Assembly (NCBI RefSeq): GCF_964340395.1
Contig: NC_135559.1
Location: 16,198,031 to 16,262,030 of the forward strand
Reading direction: 5' to 3'
Source: Glandiceps talaboti
Taxonomy: Eukaryota; Hemichordata; Enteropneusta; Spengelidae
DNA: 64,000 nucleotides
The notes under the pieces are model-generated. The model had not been told where the DNA came from and searched no databases. It worked only from the letters and a program-made list of their open reading frames with translations. A program made the translations under genes and the position numbers. The number at the start of each line of letters is the position of its first letter. Positions within the stretch are counted from its first letter, which is position 1. Below, in pieces: positions 10,701-21,653 of the stretch.

Positions 10701-13700
10701 AGTAAATTCGCAGGCTGAAATAAGTATAATAAACACGTACCACTTGCAGAGATTGTATTTACGTCCCATGAGATTTTTTTTTATAAGGAAAACAGACATG
10801 ACTTTTATTTGTTGCAGAGCAATGGTCTAAACTTTATCAGACTGTATTAAGATTGCAGGCTAGAATACTTACTGCGACTCCTTTCATTTGATCCAGTGCA
10901 ATGGTCTAAACTTTATCAGATTGTAGTAAGATTGCAGGCTAGAATACTTACTGCAACTCATTTCATTCGCTCCAGAGCAATAGCCTAAACTTTATCAGAC
11001 TGTAGTAAGATTGCAGGCTAGAATACTTACTGCGACTCCCTTCATTTGATCCAGTGCAATGGTCTAAAGTTTATCTGACTGTAGTAAGATTGCAGGCTAG
11101 AATACTTACAACGACTCCTTTCATTTGCTCCAGAGCAATGGACCAGGCTTTACAATCATCAGGATTTTCGGCACAAAATGCTGATGTGGTACCATCACAT
11201 GTTTTAATTGCAATCAGACAATCATATGTTCTATTCTCTGGTGGCTTGACATCACGTACACTAAATGCAGACTGTAAGTAAATCAAAATAATAAATTTAT
11301 AGATATTAAAGTACTTCATGCTGAATCCAAACTGTTTACTTATCAAGACAATAAGTGTAAAGATCATCTACATTGAAGACTGTTTGTAAAATGAAAACAA
11401 TAAATTTACAGATATAAATTTCTTCACATCATGTACACCATATCAAGGCTGGTTTTTAATCAGACCTTTTAGTTTAGAGATGTTCACATCATATACACCA
11501 AGTCTGTTCTGTGTAACTGTTGGCTGTTGTCTCTAATATTACTACTAATAATAATAATGCAAATTTATTACATGCCTTTCCTCCTTAGTGCTCACAATTA
11601 TTACCCTGGCATGGATCTATAGTGGCACAACAGCCCTTTATACTTCCTCAACTCCCTGGGGAGCATACAAATCCATTGTAGCCTTTATGCAAGTGCATAG
11701 GATTAAAACATTCACATTGCACCTTCTATCCTACCAGGTCCTCAATTATACAGCTGGGTTGACTGAGACACAATCACGATTCAAATGTTTGCCCAAGGAC
11801 TTTAGCCATTCAGAAACAAATGGCAGCAATGGGGCTCGAACCTGCAACCTGCATATTCCAAGCCGACCACGCTAACCATTTGCCCATCATGACTCCATTA
11901 ATATTGTATATGCTGGAACTCATGCCCAGTGCACTCAGATGCTAGTACAGTCATGTGTAATTGACAATGAGCCCTTGCACAAAATGTCTTTCTAATCAAC
12001 TTTTATTTCAGGGACTTTGTTTCTGGAACAATTTATCGTAACATTTCCAAGATCTCCTATAAAGAGCCGTTGTACCACCATGGATCTGTGTCAGGGGTAA
12101 TAACTGTGAGCATCTTGAGCTCTCAGGAGGAAAGGCACATTATAAATCTATGTTATTATTCAACATACCATCTTCCATACCATGGCCTTATGATACGTAA
12201 GTGCACTCTGCAACATAAAAACATCTTTCCTACAATAACCAGGTAATGTAAATGGTAAGGGTCCCAAAAGTTACAAACTGAACATAAAAGTGTTCAATGC
12301 ACACTTTGTGGAAAACAGCAAACTGAGCATATGACATCCCCAACTACAAACATTACATATATGTCCACATGGTATCATTACAGAACGAACGAGTGTACCT
12401 TTGTTACATGCCCCTCTCTAGACATCTTTCAATCGTATAGCCCTGTGATGTGTTACAGAAGTGCACTCTCCAGACATATACAATTTACTATGGCTTGTTA
12501 CATAAGTGTACTTCCATACATCTTTCATTAGCATAGTTCTATACAATATGTAGCTATTATACATTCTACAAAACGGTACTCTCCAATTCATGTGCAAATT
12601 TTGAATGGTCATAAAATGACAAGATTGTTCATTGGACAATCTCCCCTTATATTGTCTATAGGATACCATTGAGTTGTATATGTTTGATGATGTAAGCACA
12701 ATACATAAAGAGTAATTGATAATCTAGGCTGTAAACTTTATTCTATATGTTTACAGCTATAAGTCACATCTCTGTTTTTTCTACAGCATCAGTCAACTTG
12801 GTTGGATGCGAATTTTAAAAGTAAATTCTAAATTAAATCAAATTTTTACTGTTACAAGTCACACCTCGACTTTTCTTGGGTCCATCAATTTGTTTGGGTA
12901 ACAAAACAGACTAGGGTACACAACATACAATGTACACAGATGTAGTGGGCTGCATCATTCATTAGTATTGCTATGGTGGGTACTCTGACATCCCTAACCC
13001 TAATGTTACTTGTCTCTATAATTTAGTTTGGTTTACAAAACAGACTAGGGTACTCAACATATCTACTGGGCCTGTGTTCTTTACTCCTACCATGATGGAT
13101 ACTCAAACATCTATAACCATATTCTCCTTCATTTTGTTTGGATTACAACACAGGCTAGGGTACACAACACATTTATATTTTATAAAGTGTTCTTCTGTCT
13201 TGTCATTGTGGACTAACTCTAATGTTACTTGTCCTTTTATATCTTTTGGGTTACAATGTACAAAGCAATGGTATTCCCTACAGTGCTCAACACATACATG
13301 TAGATTGGGTCCAGTGTTGTATTCTTGCCAAGGTGAATACCCTGAGTCTTATATAACTAACCCCAACGTTATTTGTTAACTTCTTTTCAAGTTGTGTTGG
13401 TCACAAAACATGATAGGGTACGGTATACAATATACAGATCAACTTGAGTGGGTTTTTTTTTTTAGTCTTGTCATCAAAACTTTGACAAGAAAGAATTAAA
13501 TAAATGACAACCTACCAGAATCATCTGTGCATCAATATTCATACGTATCACCATGTCTCTATCTTTCATACTCTGATCAGAGTAACATGCCAAACCACCG
13601 TCAGAATACAGTACACACCACTGCTTCTTCCATCTTTTCAAAATCTCAGCTGAAGAAAAGATCATGGTAAACAAATTAGAAGACTTGAAGTGCATATAAA

Positions 13701-16700
13701 TTTCAATGACAAATCCAATGTATGTCAAATGCCCCCCCCCCCCTTCTTAAATCGTAGTGTATTTTAAGAAACTTTAAAATTTTACATTGAGTAATTTTCT
13801 GTACAGTATCTTTGTTACAATATCACATTAACCTTGAGTCCAGCCAAACGCCTTTTTTTAAAAATCGTAGTGTATTTTTAAAAACTTTTAAATTAACATT
13901 GAGTAATTTTCTGTACAGTATCTTTGTTACAATGTCACATTAACCTCAAGTCCAGTCATGTGATATTTGGCTATCACCTTTCACCTCCAAACCTATCATT
14001 TCACCTCCCAACCTATCATTTCACTAGTGGTCTTTTCCTTAATGAAGTTTCAGTCAGAAAGCAGGTGCAAATTCTTACTGGGTTTTAAATTTATCCAGCT
14101 GTGAGATGACATTAATAGTGTCACCACGTAATTAGAACTGCCGACATTCACACTGTGGACGAACTAAACCTGTAACAAACAGGGAACGAATGAATTGAAT
14201 AAATAACACTTAGCTCAGCATGTTGGAACAGAGGAGACTTCTATTACACACCATGGTTTGATATGAACAGTTTTATGCCATTTATAGCGTCTTTAGGTGT
14301 ATATGAAAAGTCACGGGTACTGGACATTTGTTTTATAAAAGTGAACTATTATGTAAAATAGCCATAACACTGTTCTTATCAAATGGAATGTAATATAAGT
14401 TTCTGTACTTCCAACATGCTGTGCCAAGTGTTATTAATCAAATTCAGTTGTTTACTTCCCCTGTTTGTAACAGGTTCTGTTTGTCAACTGTCTGATGTCA
14501 GCAGTTGTAGAAACAGCTTGGATGGTAGGATAGATTTCATAAAGCATAAAGATGTATTTGATCCTGGTTATCCCAACTAGTATTTTTTTGAGTACAAACA
14601 AATACCCCCCACCCCCCACTCTCAGGCTTTTTGAACACCTCTACTATTAAAATCACCATGTACCATGTAGTTAATTGTTTTTCAAAAAGAAAAGTCCCTA
14701 TTTTTAGGGTGCAATTGATACACCCACTGGAAACCAAATACTCAGAGTCAATTGTTTATTTCTAGATGTATGCCTAAAGAACTATCAAATCCTACGATAT
14801 TCAAATGGACAATGATCGCCATAACAACATGAACTGATTTTCAATCCATATTTATTTTCACTTTTTAGTCAAACAAGGATTCATTAAGCCTGCTTCTTCA
14901 AACATTAACACCCAAACATGTTAACTGACTGATATTTTCAGCCAATATTTGATGCCTGGACACAAACATTCTCCTCAGTATTAGTGATAAGTGCATACAT
15001 ATATCTGCCTCTAGCCCAGCAATTCAAAGTGACAGTTTGCTATAGCATACTGAGAAGTCTACATAGATCTTCATGTACTTATGTCACAGCAGAGTGCTGC
15101 ATTTTGTATCTGAATTCCACTTCGCTGGTCTTGGTTTATTTACTATTTGGATTTCATTTTTATTAGGCCTTTTTCCATGTGCTTTCCAATTTGTACAAGG
15201 TAAGTACAGATCAACACAGTCTTTACCAACTTTCATTTTTACAGTTGTGCTTTCCTATTTTACTAGATGTTTTACACTTTATTTATTATCCACTGATTTT
15301 TTTAATTCGATTTTAGATTCCTGACGAAGCGAAGGTCAATTGTGTAGGACAGAAAGCTGAGAAACGCAGAAATAAAAGGTGTTAAATTCAACCTCATTGG
15401 GAGCAAGTTCTTGTCATTTTTTATCGAACTCATATCTACCTCCTCAAGTTCTAGTTTCTCCACGAGGTGTGTATTCTCTGAAGTTGAACAGATCTTTGTT
15501 TATTCAACAAACTCATAGCTAAGACTTTCAAATTGTCCACAGTTGGCAAGTTGACATTCTTATTGTATATTTTGACCATCTGACACAAGGAAAAAATGCT
15601 AAATTTACTGGCCCCTTGCAGGAATGACATCATATTTACTATAGTCTGTCCAGACAGAGAGATTCACTGCCTGAGGTTTTCCCATAAACCCTAGCTAGAA
15701 ATCCATGGATGAACACATGTCAAGTGCAGTAGGGCTTTTTACAAAATCTCAAACTTGAATAACTTAAGTTACCTAGGTGATATGCTGTCACCCCAAATCA
15801 TGTGTAAATCAATGGCAGTAATCAATACAAGTGTACTAAAGGTAGAAATAAGTCTGACTGGACTTTTCCTTTAAGTTGATAGCAGAAATCACTACAAGTG
15901 TACTAAAGACAGAAATAAAATCTGACTGGACTTTTCCTTTAAGTTGATAGCAGTAATCACTACAAGTGTACTAAAGACAGAAATAAGTCTGACTGGACTT
16001 TTCCTTTAACTTGACAGCAGTAATCAATACAAGACTAAAGGCAGAAATAAGTCTGACTGGACTTTTCCTTTAACTTGATAGCAGTAATCAATACAAGTGT
16101 ACTAAAGGTAGAAATAAGTCTGACTGGACTTTTCCTTTAAGTTGAAAGCAGTAATCAATACAAGTGTAGTAAAGGTAGAAATAAGTCTGACTGGACTTTT
16201 CCTTTAAGTTGATAGCAGTAATCAATACAAGTGTACTAAAGGTAGAAATTAGTCTGACTGGACTTTTCCTTTAAGTTGATAGCAGTAATCAATACAAGTG
16301 TACTAAAGGTAGAAGTAAGTCTGACTGGACTTTTCCTTTAAGTTGATAGCAGTAATCAATACAAGTGTACTAAAGGTAGAAATAAGTCTGACTGGACTTT
16401 TCCTTTAAGTTGAAAGCAGTAATCAATACAAGTGTAGTAAAGGTAGAAATAAGTCTGACTGGACTTTTCCTTTAAGTTGATAGCAGTAATCAATACAAGT
16501 GTGCTAAAGGCAGAAATAAGTCTGACTGGACCTTTTCCTTTAAGTTGATAGTAGTATTCAATACAAGTGTGCTAAAGGTAGAAATAAGTCTGACTGGACC
16601 TTTTCCTTATAGCAGTAATCAATGCACGACTTTCCTAAAGGCAAAAATAATAAAGTCTGACTGGACTTTTCTTTTAAACTTACACTGTCTATGCATCCAT

Positions 16701-16744
16701 CCTGCCTTGGTTACAAATTGCTGTCGATATCCACCTGATGCCAT
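5357..16744 (-). CDS. PLEKHB2: PLEKHB/evectin family PH-domain protein (five coding exons)
   Basis: Coding exons on the minus strand: 16,744-16,684; 13,649-13,516; 11,271-11,110; 10,392-10,152; 5,484-5,357. All borders are GT-AG, phases 1, 0, 0, 1 agree, and the joined frame gives 241 aa (human PLEKHB2 about 222). Residues 12-119 form a PH domain. The SEILKRWKKQW strand matches human STILKRWKKNW, and K28 aligns with the lysine reported as essential for phosphatidylserine binding. The second half holds the conserved CAENPDDCKAW with the helix Trp at W108. Residues 120-199 are Pro/Tyr/Thr-rich with a PPAY motif at 148-151. The end, RRRRYRDGDF then GALLGVAAGAMLMGPMLWY, matches the basic-plus-hydrophobic evectin tail. 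Known evectin-2 works in recycling-endosome traffic through phosphatidylserine. The symbol follows vertebrates; this is probably the single pre-duplication homologue of PLEKHB1 and PLEKHB2. The start is the first ATG after a good acceptor. Confidence 0.93.
5567..5800. repeat. Inverted intronic repeat with CTCF-like motifs
   Basis: A segment around CCACCTAGTGGTCAG (5,582-5,596) recurs as inverted derivatives around CCACTAGGGGGCGG (5,713-5,726) and near 5,735-5,800, each with similar flanks (CATAGTTAC, TTCTGGTGAGGAT). The 5,713 site closely resembles the CTCF core as known in bilaterians. It lies in the intron between PLEKHB coding exons 4 and 5. Confidence 0.5.
5801..6599. other. PLEKHB intron 4, ordinary sequence
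   Basis: No ORF with recognisable similarity, no RNA gene, and no repeat structure beyond scattered simple sequence. Confidence 0.4.
6600..7060. repeat. Probable dispersed-repeat fragment in intron
   Basis: A 22-bp tandem pair (CTCTATCCGTGAAAGGGGTT) lies at 6,634-6,675, followed by GAGGGCGCTCTC and an ATAGACCCACCACTA motif related to the ATAGACCCTCCACCA at about 78-92. A 150-residue minus-strand ORF crosses the area, but its composition is not protein-like and it sits inside an intron. Confidence 0.35.
7061..7682. other. PLEKHB intron 4, ordinary sequence
   Basis: Non-coding. A CTCF-like string CCCTAAGAGGGCGCTG occurs at 7,427-7,442. The short ORFs on both strands overlap each other and are not supported. 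Confidence 0.35.
7683..7975. repeat. ATAC/ACAC microsatellite
   Basis: About 100 bp of almost pure (ATAC)n followed by AT, AC and further ATAC tracts to about 7,866, then decayed ACAC/ACAG sequence. It leaves several frames open on both strands, producing Tyr/Ile/His/Thr or Met/Tyr/Val/Cys repeats that are artefacts. Confidence 0.95.
8110..8330. repeat. Degenerate GACA/ACAGA microsatellite
   Basis: Repeated GACAGACAGACAGACA and ATAGAGACATACAGA motifs, concentrated at 8,190-8,320. It lies in the intron between PLEKHB coding exons 4 and 5. Confidence 0.8.
8331..8879. other. PLEKHB intron 4, ordinary sequence
   Basis: Nothing recognisable on either strand. Confidence 0.4.
8880..9475. repeat. 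Degenerate tandem repeat, about 120 bp unit
   Basis: A block of the form CCACTTGA..TCACAGG..ATGTTCACTTTCC..CTAACAACTTGTCA recurs near 8,938, 9,057 and 9,410 with strong decay and a more diverged copy between. Confidence 0.5.
9765..10115. repeat. Degenerate tandem repeat next to coding exon 4
   Basis: ATGATACA..TTGACTTTAT, AATGTAGGTAAAATGTAACA and GCCACTTACTGGCATATA recur two to four times each. The array ends within about 40 bp of the intron side of the exon 4 splice donor at 10,151. Confidence 0.65.
10803..11142 (-). repeat. 79-bp tandem array copying the exon 3 splice-donor end
   Basis: GATTGCAGGC recurs at 10,851, 10,930, 11,009 and 11,088, an exact 79-bp period. Each unit read on the minus strand contains a copy of the last about 33 nt of PH-domain coding exon 3 plus GTAAGTATTCTAGCCTGC. 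The genuine exon end (11,110) is the unit nearest the rest of the exon. One extra copy carries an in-frame TGA, and the outermost has lost the donor. Confidence 0.9.
11534..11890 (-). mobile_element. tRNA-derived SINE
   Basis: Read on the minus strand, it begins near ATGGGCAAATGGTTAGCG. A-box-like TAGCGTGGTCGGC lies at 11,875-11,863 and a B box GGTTCGAGCCCC at 11,842-11,831. A body of about 280 bp follows, ending in an ATTATTATTAGTAGTAATATT tail. The order of internal RNA polymerase III boxes, body and AT-rich tail is that of a tRNA-derived SINE. The plus-strand ORF crossing it is not a gene. Confidence 0.75.
12055..12166 (+). mobile_element. SINE 3' fragment, opposite orientation
   Basis: The text TATAAAGAGCCGTTGT, CCATGGATCTGTG, GGTAATAACTGTGAGCA and AGGAAAGGCACATTATAAAT matches the 3' body of the SINE at 11,534-11,890 but lies on the plus strand, so the two form an inverted pair about 170 bp apart. 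Confidence 0.65.
12167..12600. repeat. Degenerate repeat in PLEKHB intron
   Basis: Short blocks such as AAGTGCACTCT..ACAT and ATACATCTTTC recur every about 70-90 bp with heavy decay. No coding potential. Confidence 0.35.
12880..13440. repeat. Degenerate tandem repeat, 105-140 bp unit
   Basis: TTTGGGTAACAAAACAGACT followed by AGGGTACACAACA recurs near 12,890, 13,025, 13,135, 13,240 and 13,385. It is intronic and stops about 75 bp from the coding exon 2 donor. Confidence 0.65.
13745..13965. repeat. Two-copy tandem duplication, 112 bp
   Basis: ATCGTAGTGTATTTT, TTGAGTAATTTTCTGTACAG and ATCACATTAACC appear once from about 13,748 and again from about 13,860. The first copy follows a poly-C run at 13,731-13,743. 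Confidence 0.85.
13966..15807. other. PLEKHB intron between coding exons 1 and 2
   Basis: No supported gene or RNA. The short ORFs around 14,400, 15,000-15,300 and 15,500 have no recognisable similarity. A short CACCTCCAAACCTATCATTT duplicate is at about 13,982-14,022. Confidence 0.4.
15808..16679. repeat. 67-bp satellite abutting the coding exon 1 donor
   Basis: About 13 copies of a 67-bp unit containing GCAGTAATCAATACAAGTG and AGTCTGACTGGACTTTTCC. The last, most diverged copy ends at 16,679, only about 4 bp from the GT of the PLEKHB coding exon 1 donor (16,683-16,682). The middle copies are nearly identical. Confidence 0.93.
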
Positions 16745-17004
16745 GTCCAACTTTTCTATGAATTGTATATACCTGGTGAAAGAAAATATCTGTACAATAA
16801 GAAATTGGAAAAAAAAACAACTCTGCATCTATGTACATGAAGGAAACACTCCTTCTCGAGTTTCCTTAAATGCTGTTAAGGGTGGGAAATAGGTATAAAT
16901 TCATTGACATTGGTGAGAGAGAGTTCTCCCATGTTGATCATGATGGTGAAATCAACCTGCCTTCCCAAGATATTTTACTGGGGTTTCCAACCAAAAGTGT
17001 GGTA

Positions 17005-19560
17005 CAAGTTATGGAAACCTGTGTAAGTTATGAAGACCTGTGTAAGTTATGGAAACCTATGTAAGTTATGGAACTTGTGTAAGTTATGGAAACCTGTGTA
17101 CGTTATGGAAATCTGTGTAAGTTATGGAAACCTGTGTAAGTTACGGAAATCTATGTAAGTTATGGAAACCTGTGTAAGTTATGAAAACCTGTGTAAGTTA
17201 TGGAAATCTGTGTACGTTATGGAAATCTGTGTAAGTTATGGAAATCTATGTATGTTATGGAAATCTGTGTACGTTATGGAAACCTGTGTAAGTTATGGAA
17301 ACCTGTGTAAGTTATGGAAACCTGTGTAAGTTAAAATTATGGAAACCTGTGTAAGTTATGGAAACCTGTGTACGTTATGGAAACCTGTGTACGTTATGGA
17401 AACCTATGTAAGTTCTGGAAACCTGTGTAAGTTATGGAAACCTGTGTAATTAAGTTATGGAAATCTGTGTAAGTTATGGAAACCTATGTAAGTTATGGAA
17501 ACCTGTGTAAGTTATGGAAACCTGTGTAAGTTATGGAAACGTGTAAGTTATGGAAACCTATGTAAGTTATGGAAACCTGTGTACGTGATGGAAACCTGTG
17601 TAAGTTATGGAAACCTGTGTAAGTTATGGAAACCTATGTAAGTTATGGAAACCTGTGTAAGTTATGGAAACCTGTGTATGTTATGGAAACCTGTGTATGT
17701 TATGGAAATCTGTGTAAGTTATGGAAACCTGTGTAAGTTATGGAAACCTGTGTACGTTATGGAAATCTGTGTAAGTTATGGAAACCTGTGTAAGTTATGG
17801 AAACCTGTGTACGTGATGGAAACCTGTGTATGTTATGGAAACCTGTGTAAGTTATGGAAACCTATGTAAGTTATGGAAATCTATGTAAGTTATGGAAACC
17901 TGTGTACGTTATGGAAATCTGTGTAAGTTATGGAAACCTGTGTAAGTTATGGAAACCTGTGTACGTTATGGTAACCTGTGTACGTTATGGAAATCTGTGT
18001 AAGTTATGGAAATCTATGTAAGTTATGGAAATCTGTGTAAGTTATGAAAACCTGTGTAAGTTATGGAAATCTGTGTAAGTTATGGAAATCTGTGTAAGTT
18101 ATGGAAATCTATGTATGTTATGGAAATCTGTGTAAGTTATGGAAATCTGTGTAAGTTATGGAAACCTATGTAAGTTATGGAAATCTGTGTACGTTATGGA
18201 AAGCTGTGTAAGTTATGGAAACCTGTGTAAGTTATGGAAACCTATGTAAGTTATGGAAATCTGTGTACGTTATGGAAATCTATGTAAGTTATGGAAACCT
18301 GTGTACGTTATGGAAATCTATGTACGTTATGGAAATTTATCTGTGTAAGTTATGGAAATCTGTGTAAGTTATGGAAATCTGTGTAAGTAATGGAAATCTA
18401 TGTAAGTTATGGAAACCTGTGTAAGTTATGGAAATCTGTGTAAGTTATGGAAACCTGTGTAAGTTATGGAAACCTGTGTATGTTATGGAAATCTGTGTAA
18501 GTTATGGAATTCTGTGTAAGTTATGGAAACCTGTGTAAGTTATGGAAACCTATGTAAGTTATGGAAATCTGTGTAAGTTATGGAAACCTGTGTAAGTTAT
18601 GGAAACCTATGTAAGTTATGGAAATCTGTGTAAGTTATGGAATTCTGTGTAAGTTATGGAAACCTGTGTAAGTTATGGAAATCTGTGTAAGTTATGGAAA
18701 CCTGTGTAAGTTATGGAAACCTGTGTACGTTATGGAAACCTATGTAAGTTATGGAAACCTGTGTACGTTATTGAAACCTGTGTACGTTATGGAAATCTGT
18801 GTAAGTTATGGAAACCTGTGTACGTTATGGAAACCTATGTAAGTTATGGAAACCTGTGTAAGTTATGGAAACCTGTGTAAGTTATGGAAACCTGTGTAAG
18901 TTAAAATTATGGAAACCTGTGTAAGTTATGGAAACCTGTGTACGTTATGGAAACCTGTGTACGTTATGGAAATCTGTGTAAGTTCTGGAAACCTGTGTAA
19001 GTTATGGAAACCTGTGTAATTAAGTTATGGAAACCTGTGTAAGTTATGGAAATCTGTGTAAGTTATGGAAACCTATGTAAGTTATGGAAACCTGTGTAAG
19101 TTATGGAAATCTGTGTAAGTTATGGAAACCTGTGTAAGTTATGGAAACCTGTGTAAGTTATGGAAACCTATGTAAGTTATGGAAACCTATGTAAGTTATG
19201 GAAACCTGTGTACGTGATGGAAACCTGTGTAAGTTATGGAAACCTGTGTAAGTTATGGAAACCTGTGTACGTGATGGAAATCTGTGTAAGTTATGGAAAT
19301 CTATGTAAGTTATGGAAACCTGTGTAAGTTATGGAAATCTATGTGAGTTATGGAAACTTGTGTAAGTTATGGAAACCTGTGTAAGTTATGGAAATCTGTG
19401 TAAGTTATAGAAATCTATGTAAGTTATGGAAGCCTATGTAAGTTATGGAAACCTATGTAAGTTATGGAAACCTGTGTAAGTTATGAAAACCTGTGTAAGT
19501 TATGAAAACCTGTGTAAGTTATGGAAACCTATGTAAGACTCAGGTTATGGAAACCTTTGT
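17005..19560. repeat. 19-bp satellite array, about 134 copies
   Basis: Unit GTTATGGAAACCTGTGTAA with three common variable sites: AACC/AATC, TGTGT/TATGT and TAAG/TACG/TATG. The array spans about 2.55 kb in the intron upstream of PLEKHB coding exon 1. Rare landmark variants TTAAAATTATGG (17,331 and 18,901), AGTTCTGG and GTAATTAAG (17,448 and 19,018) all recur at an offset of 1,570 bp, showing an internal segmental duplication. A 74-residue ORF across it is a repeat artefact. Confidence 0.97.
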
Positions 19561-20451
19561 GCAATGTTATCATTTTCCCCCTTTTAAATTTGTGTTACCT
19601 TTGATCCTCAACACCATAACAAAAACAATACTAGGCTATATGTATAGAAAACAATATAAATTGTGTGAGTTCATGGACTCTGGGTTTTTACTTAGTAATG
19701 AAATCTTGACTCACAGAGTCAATAGAAATTCTTGGAAGCGACTATGTGAGTAGAAATTTTGATAACGAAATATAAATTGTACTGTACAATGTTTCTTCTT
19801 CGTTACAAGTTATGTTATGTTATGTTATGTTATTGTATATTAAGGTGTCCTTTGTGATTCCCAGATGTGACTTAACAAATTATACAGTACTTAAATGAAA
19901 TTTGCAAAAAAAGAGCCACATCCAGCCCTCTGGCTTATAGGACACAGAATATTACATTAAATAAATAAATAAATAAATATCACATACATGTATTGTACAT
20001 CTCAGTTTTAAATAAAGGTTTTTCTAAAATCTTGACAAATACCTGGATTCATGACTATGACGACTAATTTACATAACAATGTGAACCATATTTACATATA
20101 TTTTTGCTAATCAATACATACATCTATAAACTTTCTATGGGACTCAATATATGTGGTATCGACATTGGAAACAAAGCCATCAGGTTTGACCTCCTGAACA
20201 ATAATTTTGTACACAATATTATTTCGAAAATGTATGGATCAAGAAGAACAAAGATATCGAGACAGAGGACTTCTTATATAATATTATGACCAAACTGAAG
20301 AGACAATACAGTCTGAATATTATGTTAATGTAAAGCTCTCTTTGTGTTTACAATAAAAATCAATTGAAAAAACAGGAACTGTGTTGTACATATAAACATG
20401 CACCAGAATTGATTCTAGGTAAATAATACAATTTTGCCTCTTACAATGTAT
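19561..20451. other. Intronic DNA after the satellite
   Basis: No gene. It contains a short (GTTAT)n run at about 19,808-19,833 and a (AAAT)n tract at about 19,958-19,980. Confidence 0.4.
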
Positions 20452-21432
20452 ACCATGCACAAGCCATTTAGAACAAAAAATATGTAATATTGCACGTGTC
20501 TATGTCATGACAATGTGTGTCTACATCACTGGTTCTGCTGTGTTTGAAATATGAGTCAAAATGTTCAAAATGATCATTCCTTTCCCTAATTTTTCTTTGA
20601 TATTATTGCCGCTGGTATAATTATGTTATTCTCCAATATTTTTCTTCATTTAGCCAGAAAATACTTGTGACCAAAGGGTTGTCACTATGCGTCGATTGAC
20701 GAGTAGTGACAAAGGCCCCTTTGGTCACTCGTATGTTCCTTGGCTGAACGAAGGAAAATATTGGGGAATAACTTCTAGTAATGATTATTATCTTTGAAAC
20801 AGAAAATATGGATTATGTACCCTGATCATTTAATGTCACAACAAACCATGTGTATTTATGTCACAGTTTCTCCAGTGCTTGAAACATGAGTCGAAATGTT
20901 CCAAATCGCTATTATTTGTCCAAACTTTTCATAAATTATGCTTGAGGAGGTACAATGTATAAATTAATATTTTTCTTCATTCAGCTGGAAAATACTCATG
21001 ACCTATGGGGCATTGTCATTTCAAGTTTATTGACTTGTAGTGTCAAGGCCCCTTAGATCACTCATATTTTCCTTCACTAAACAAATTGAGAATAAGTAAA
21101 TGTTATTCCCCAATATATTTCATTGTTCAGCTTAAGAAAATATGAGTGACCTAAGAGGCCTTTTGTCACTACTTGTCTAATGACTCGGAGTGAGTATTTT
21201 CCAGCTGAATGAAAAAAAATATTGGAGAATAACATAATCATACCCGCACCCGTAATATCACAAAAAAATTGGGGAAAATAATGGCAATTATGAACGTTTT
21301 GACTCATATTTCAAAAACAGCAGAACCAGTGATGTAGACACACATTGTTGTGACATAGACGCATGTGGTCGTGATGTAGAACGACCAGAGTATATATTCC
21401 ATATTTTTTGTTCAACTTGGCTCATGCATGGT
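20452..21432. mobile_element. About 1-kb fold-back element
   Basis: The left arm (20,452-20,655) and right arm (21,203-21,432) are imperfect reverse complements: TGTGTCTACATCACTGGTTC pairs with GAACCAGTGATGTAGACACA, and GTTATTCTCCAATATTT pairs with AAATATTGGAGAATAAC. Between them is a tandem series of smaller inverted blocks sharing CAAAGGCCCC..TCACTCGTAT. A half copy is at 47,395-47,720. No transposase ORF. Confidence 0.7.
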
Positions 21433-21653
21433 ATAATATCTAAATATCCAGCAACAATATTGAATGTCAAGATGTAAGCTAAAAAGAGCCAGATCAAGTT
21501 TATTTATTCACACTTTTACAATATTACAGAATGTGAAAATTATACAATAAGGCCAACAACAAATAAATACCTACAACAAAATGTATGTAATCACTGAATA
21601 CCAAATTTTTCTAAATGAATTTCTCATGTTTATGATATGTGAACCTGCATATG

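Noticed and set aside
11588-11875. 95-codon plus-strand ORF
   Set aside because: It is the antisense reading of a tRNA-derived SINE.
11831-11890. A genuine tRNA gene
   Set aside because: A and B boxes are present but there is no acceptor-stem pairing or anticodon loop of normal form, and a long body with an AT-rich tail follows, so it is a SINE.
17645-17869. 74-codon Met/Glu/Thr/Cys repeat ORF
   Set aside because: It is a reading of the 19-bp satellite; three units happen to equal 19 codons, and indels break the frame on either side.
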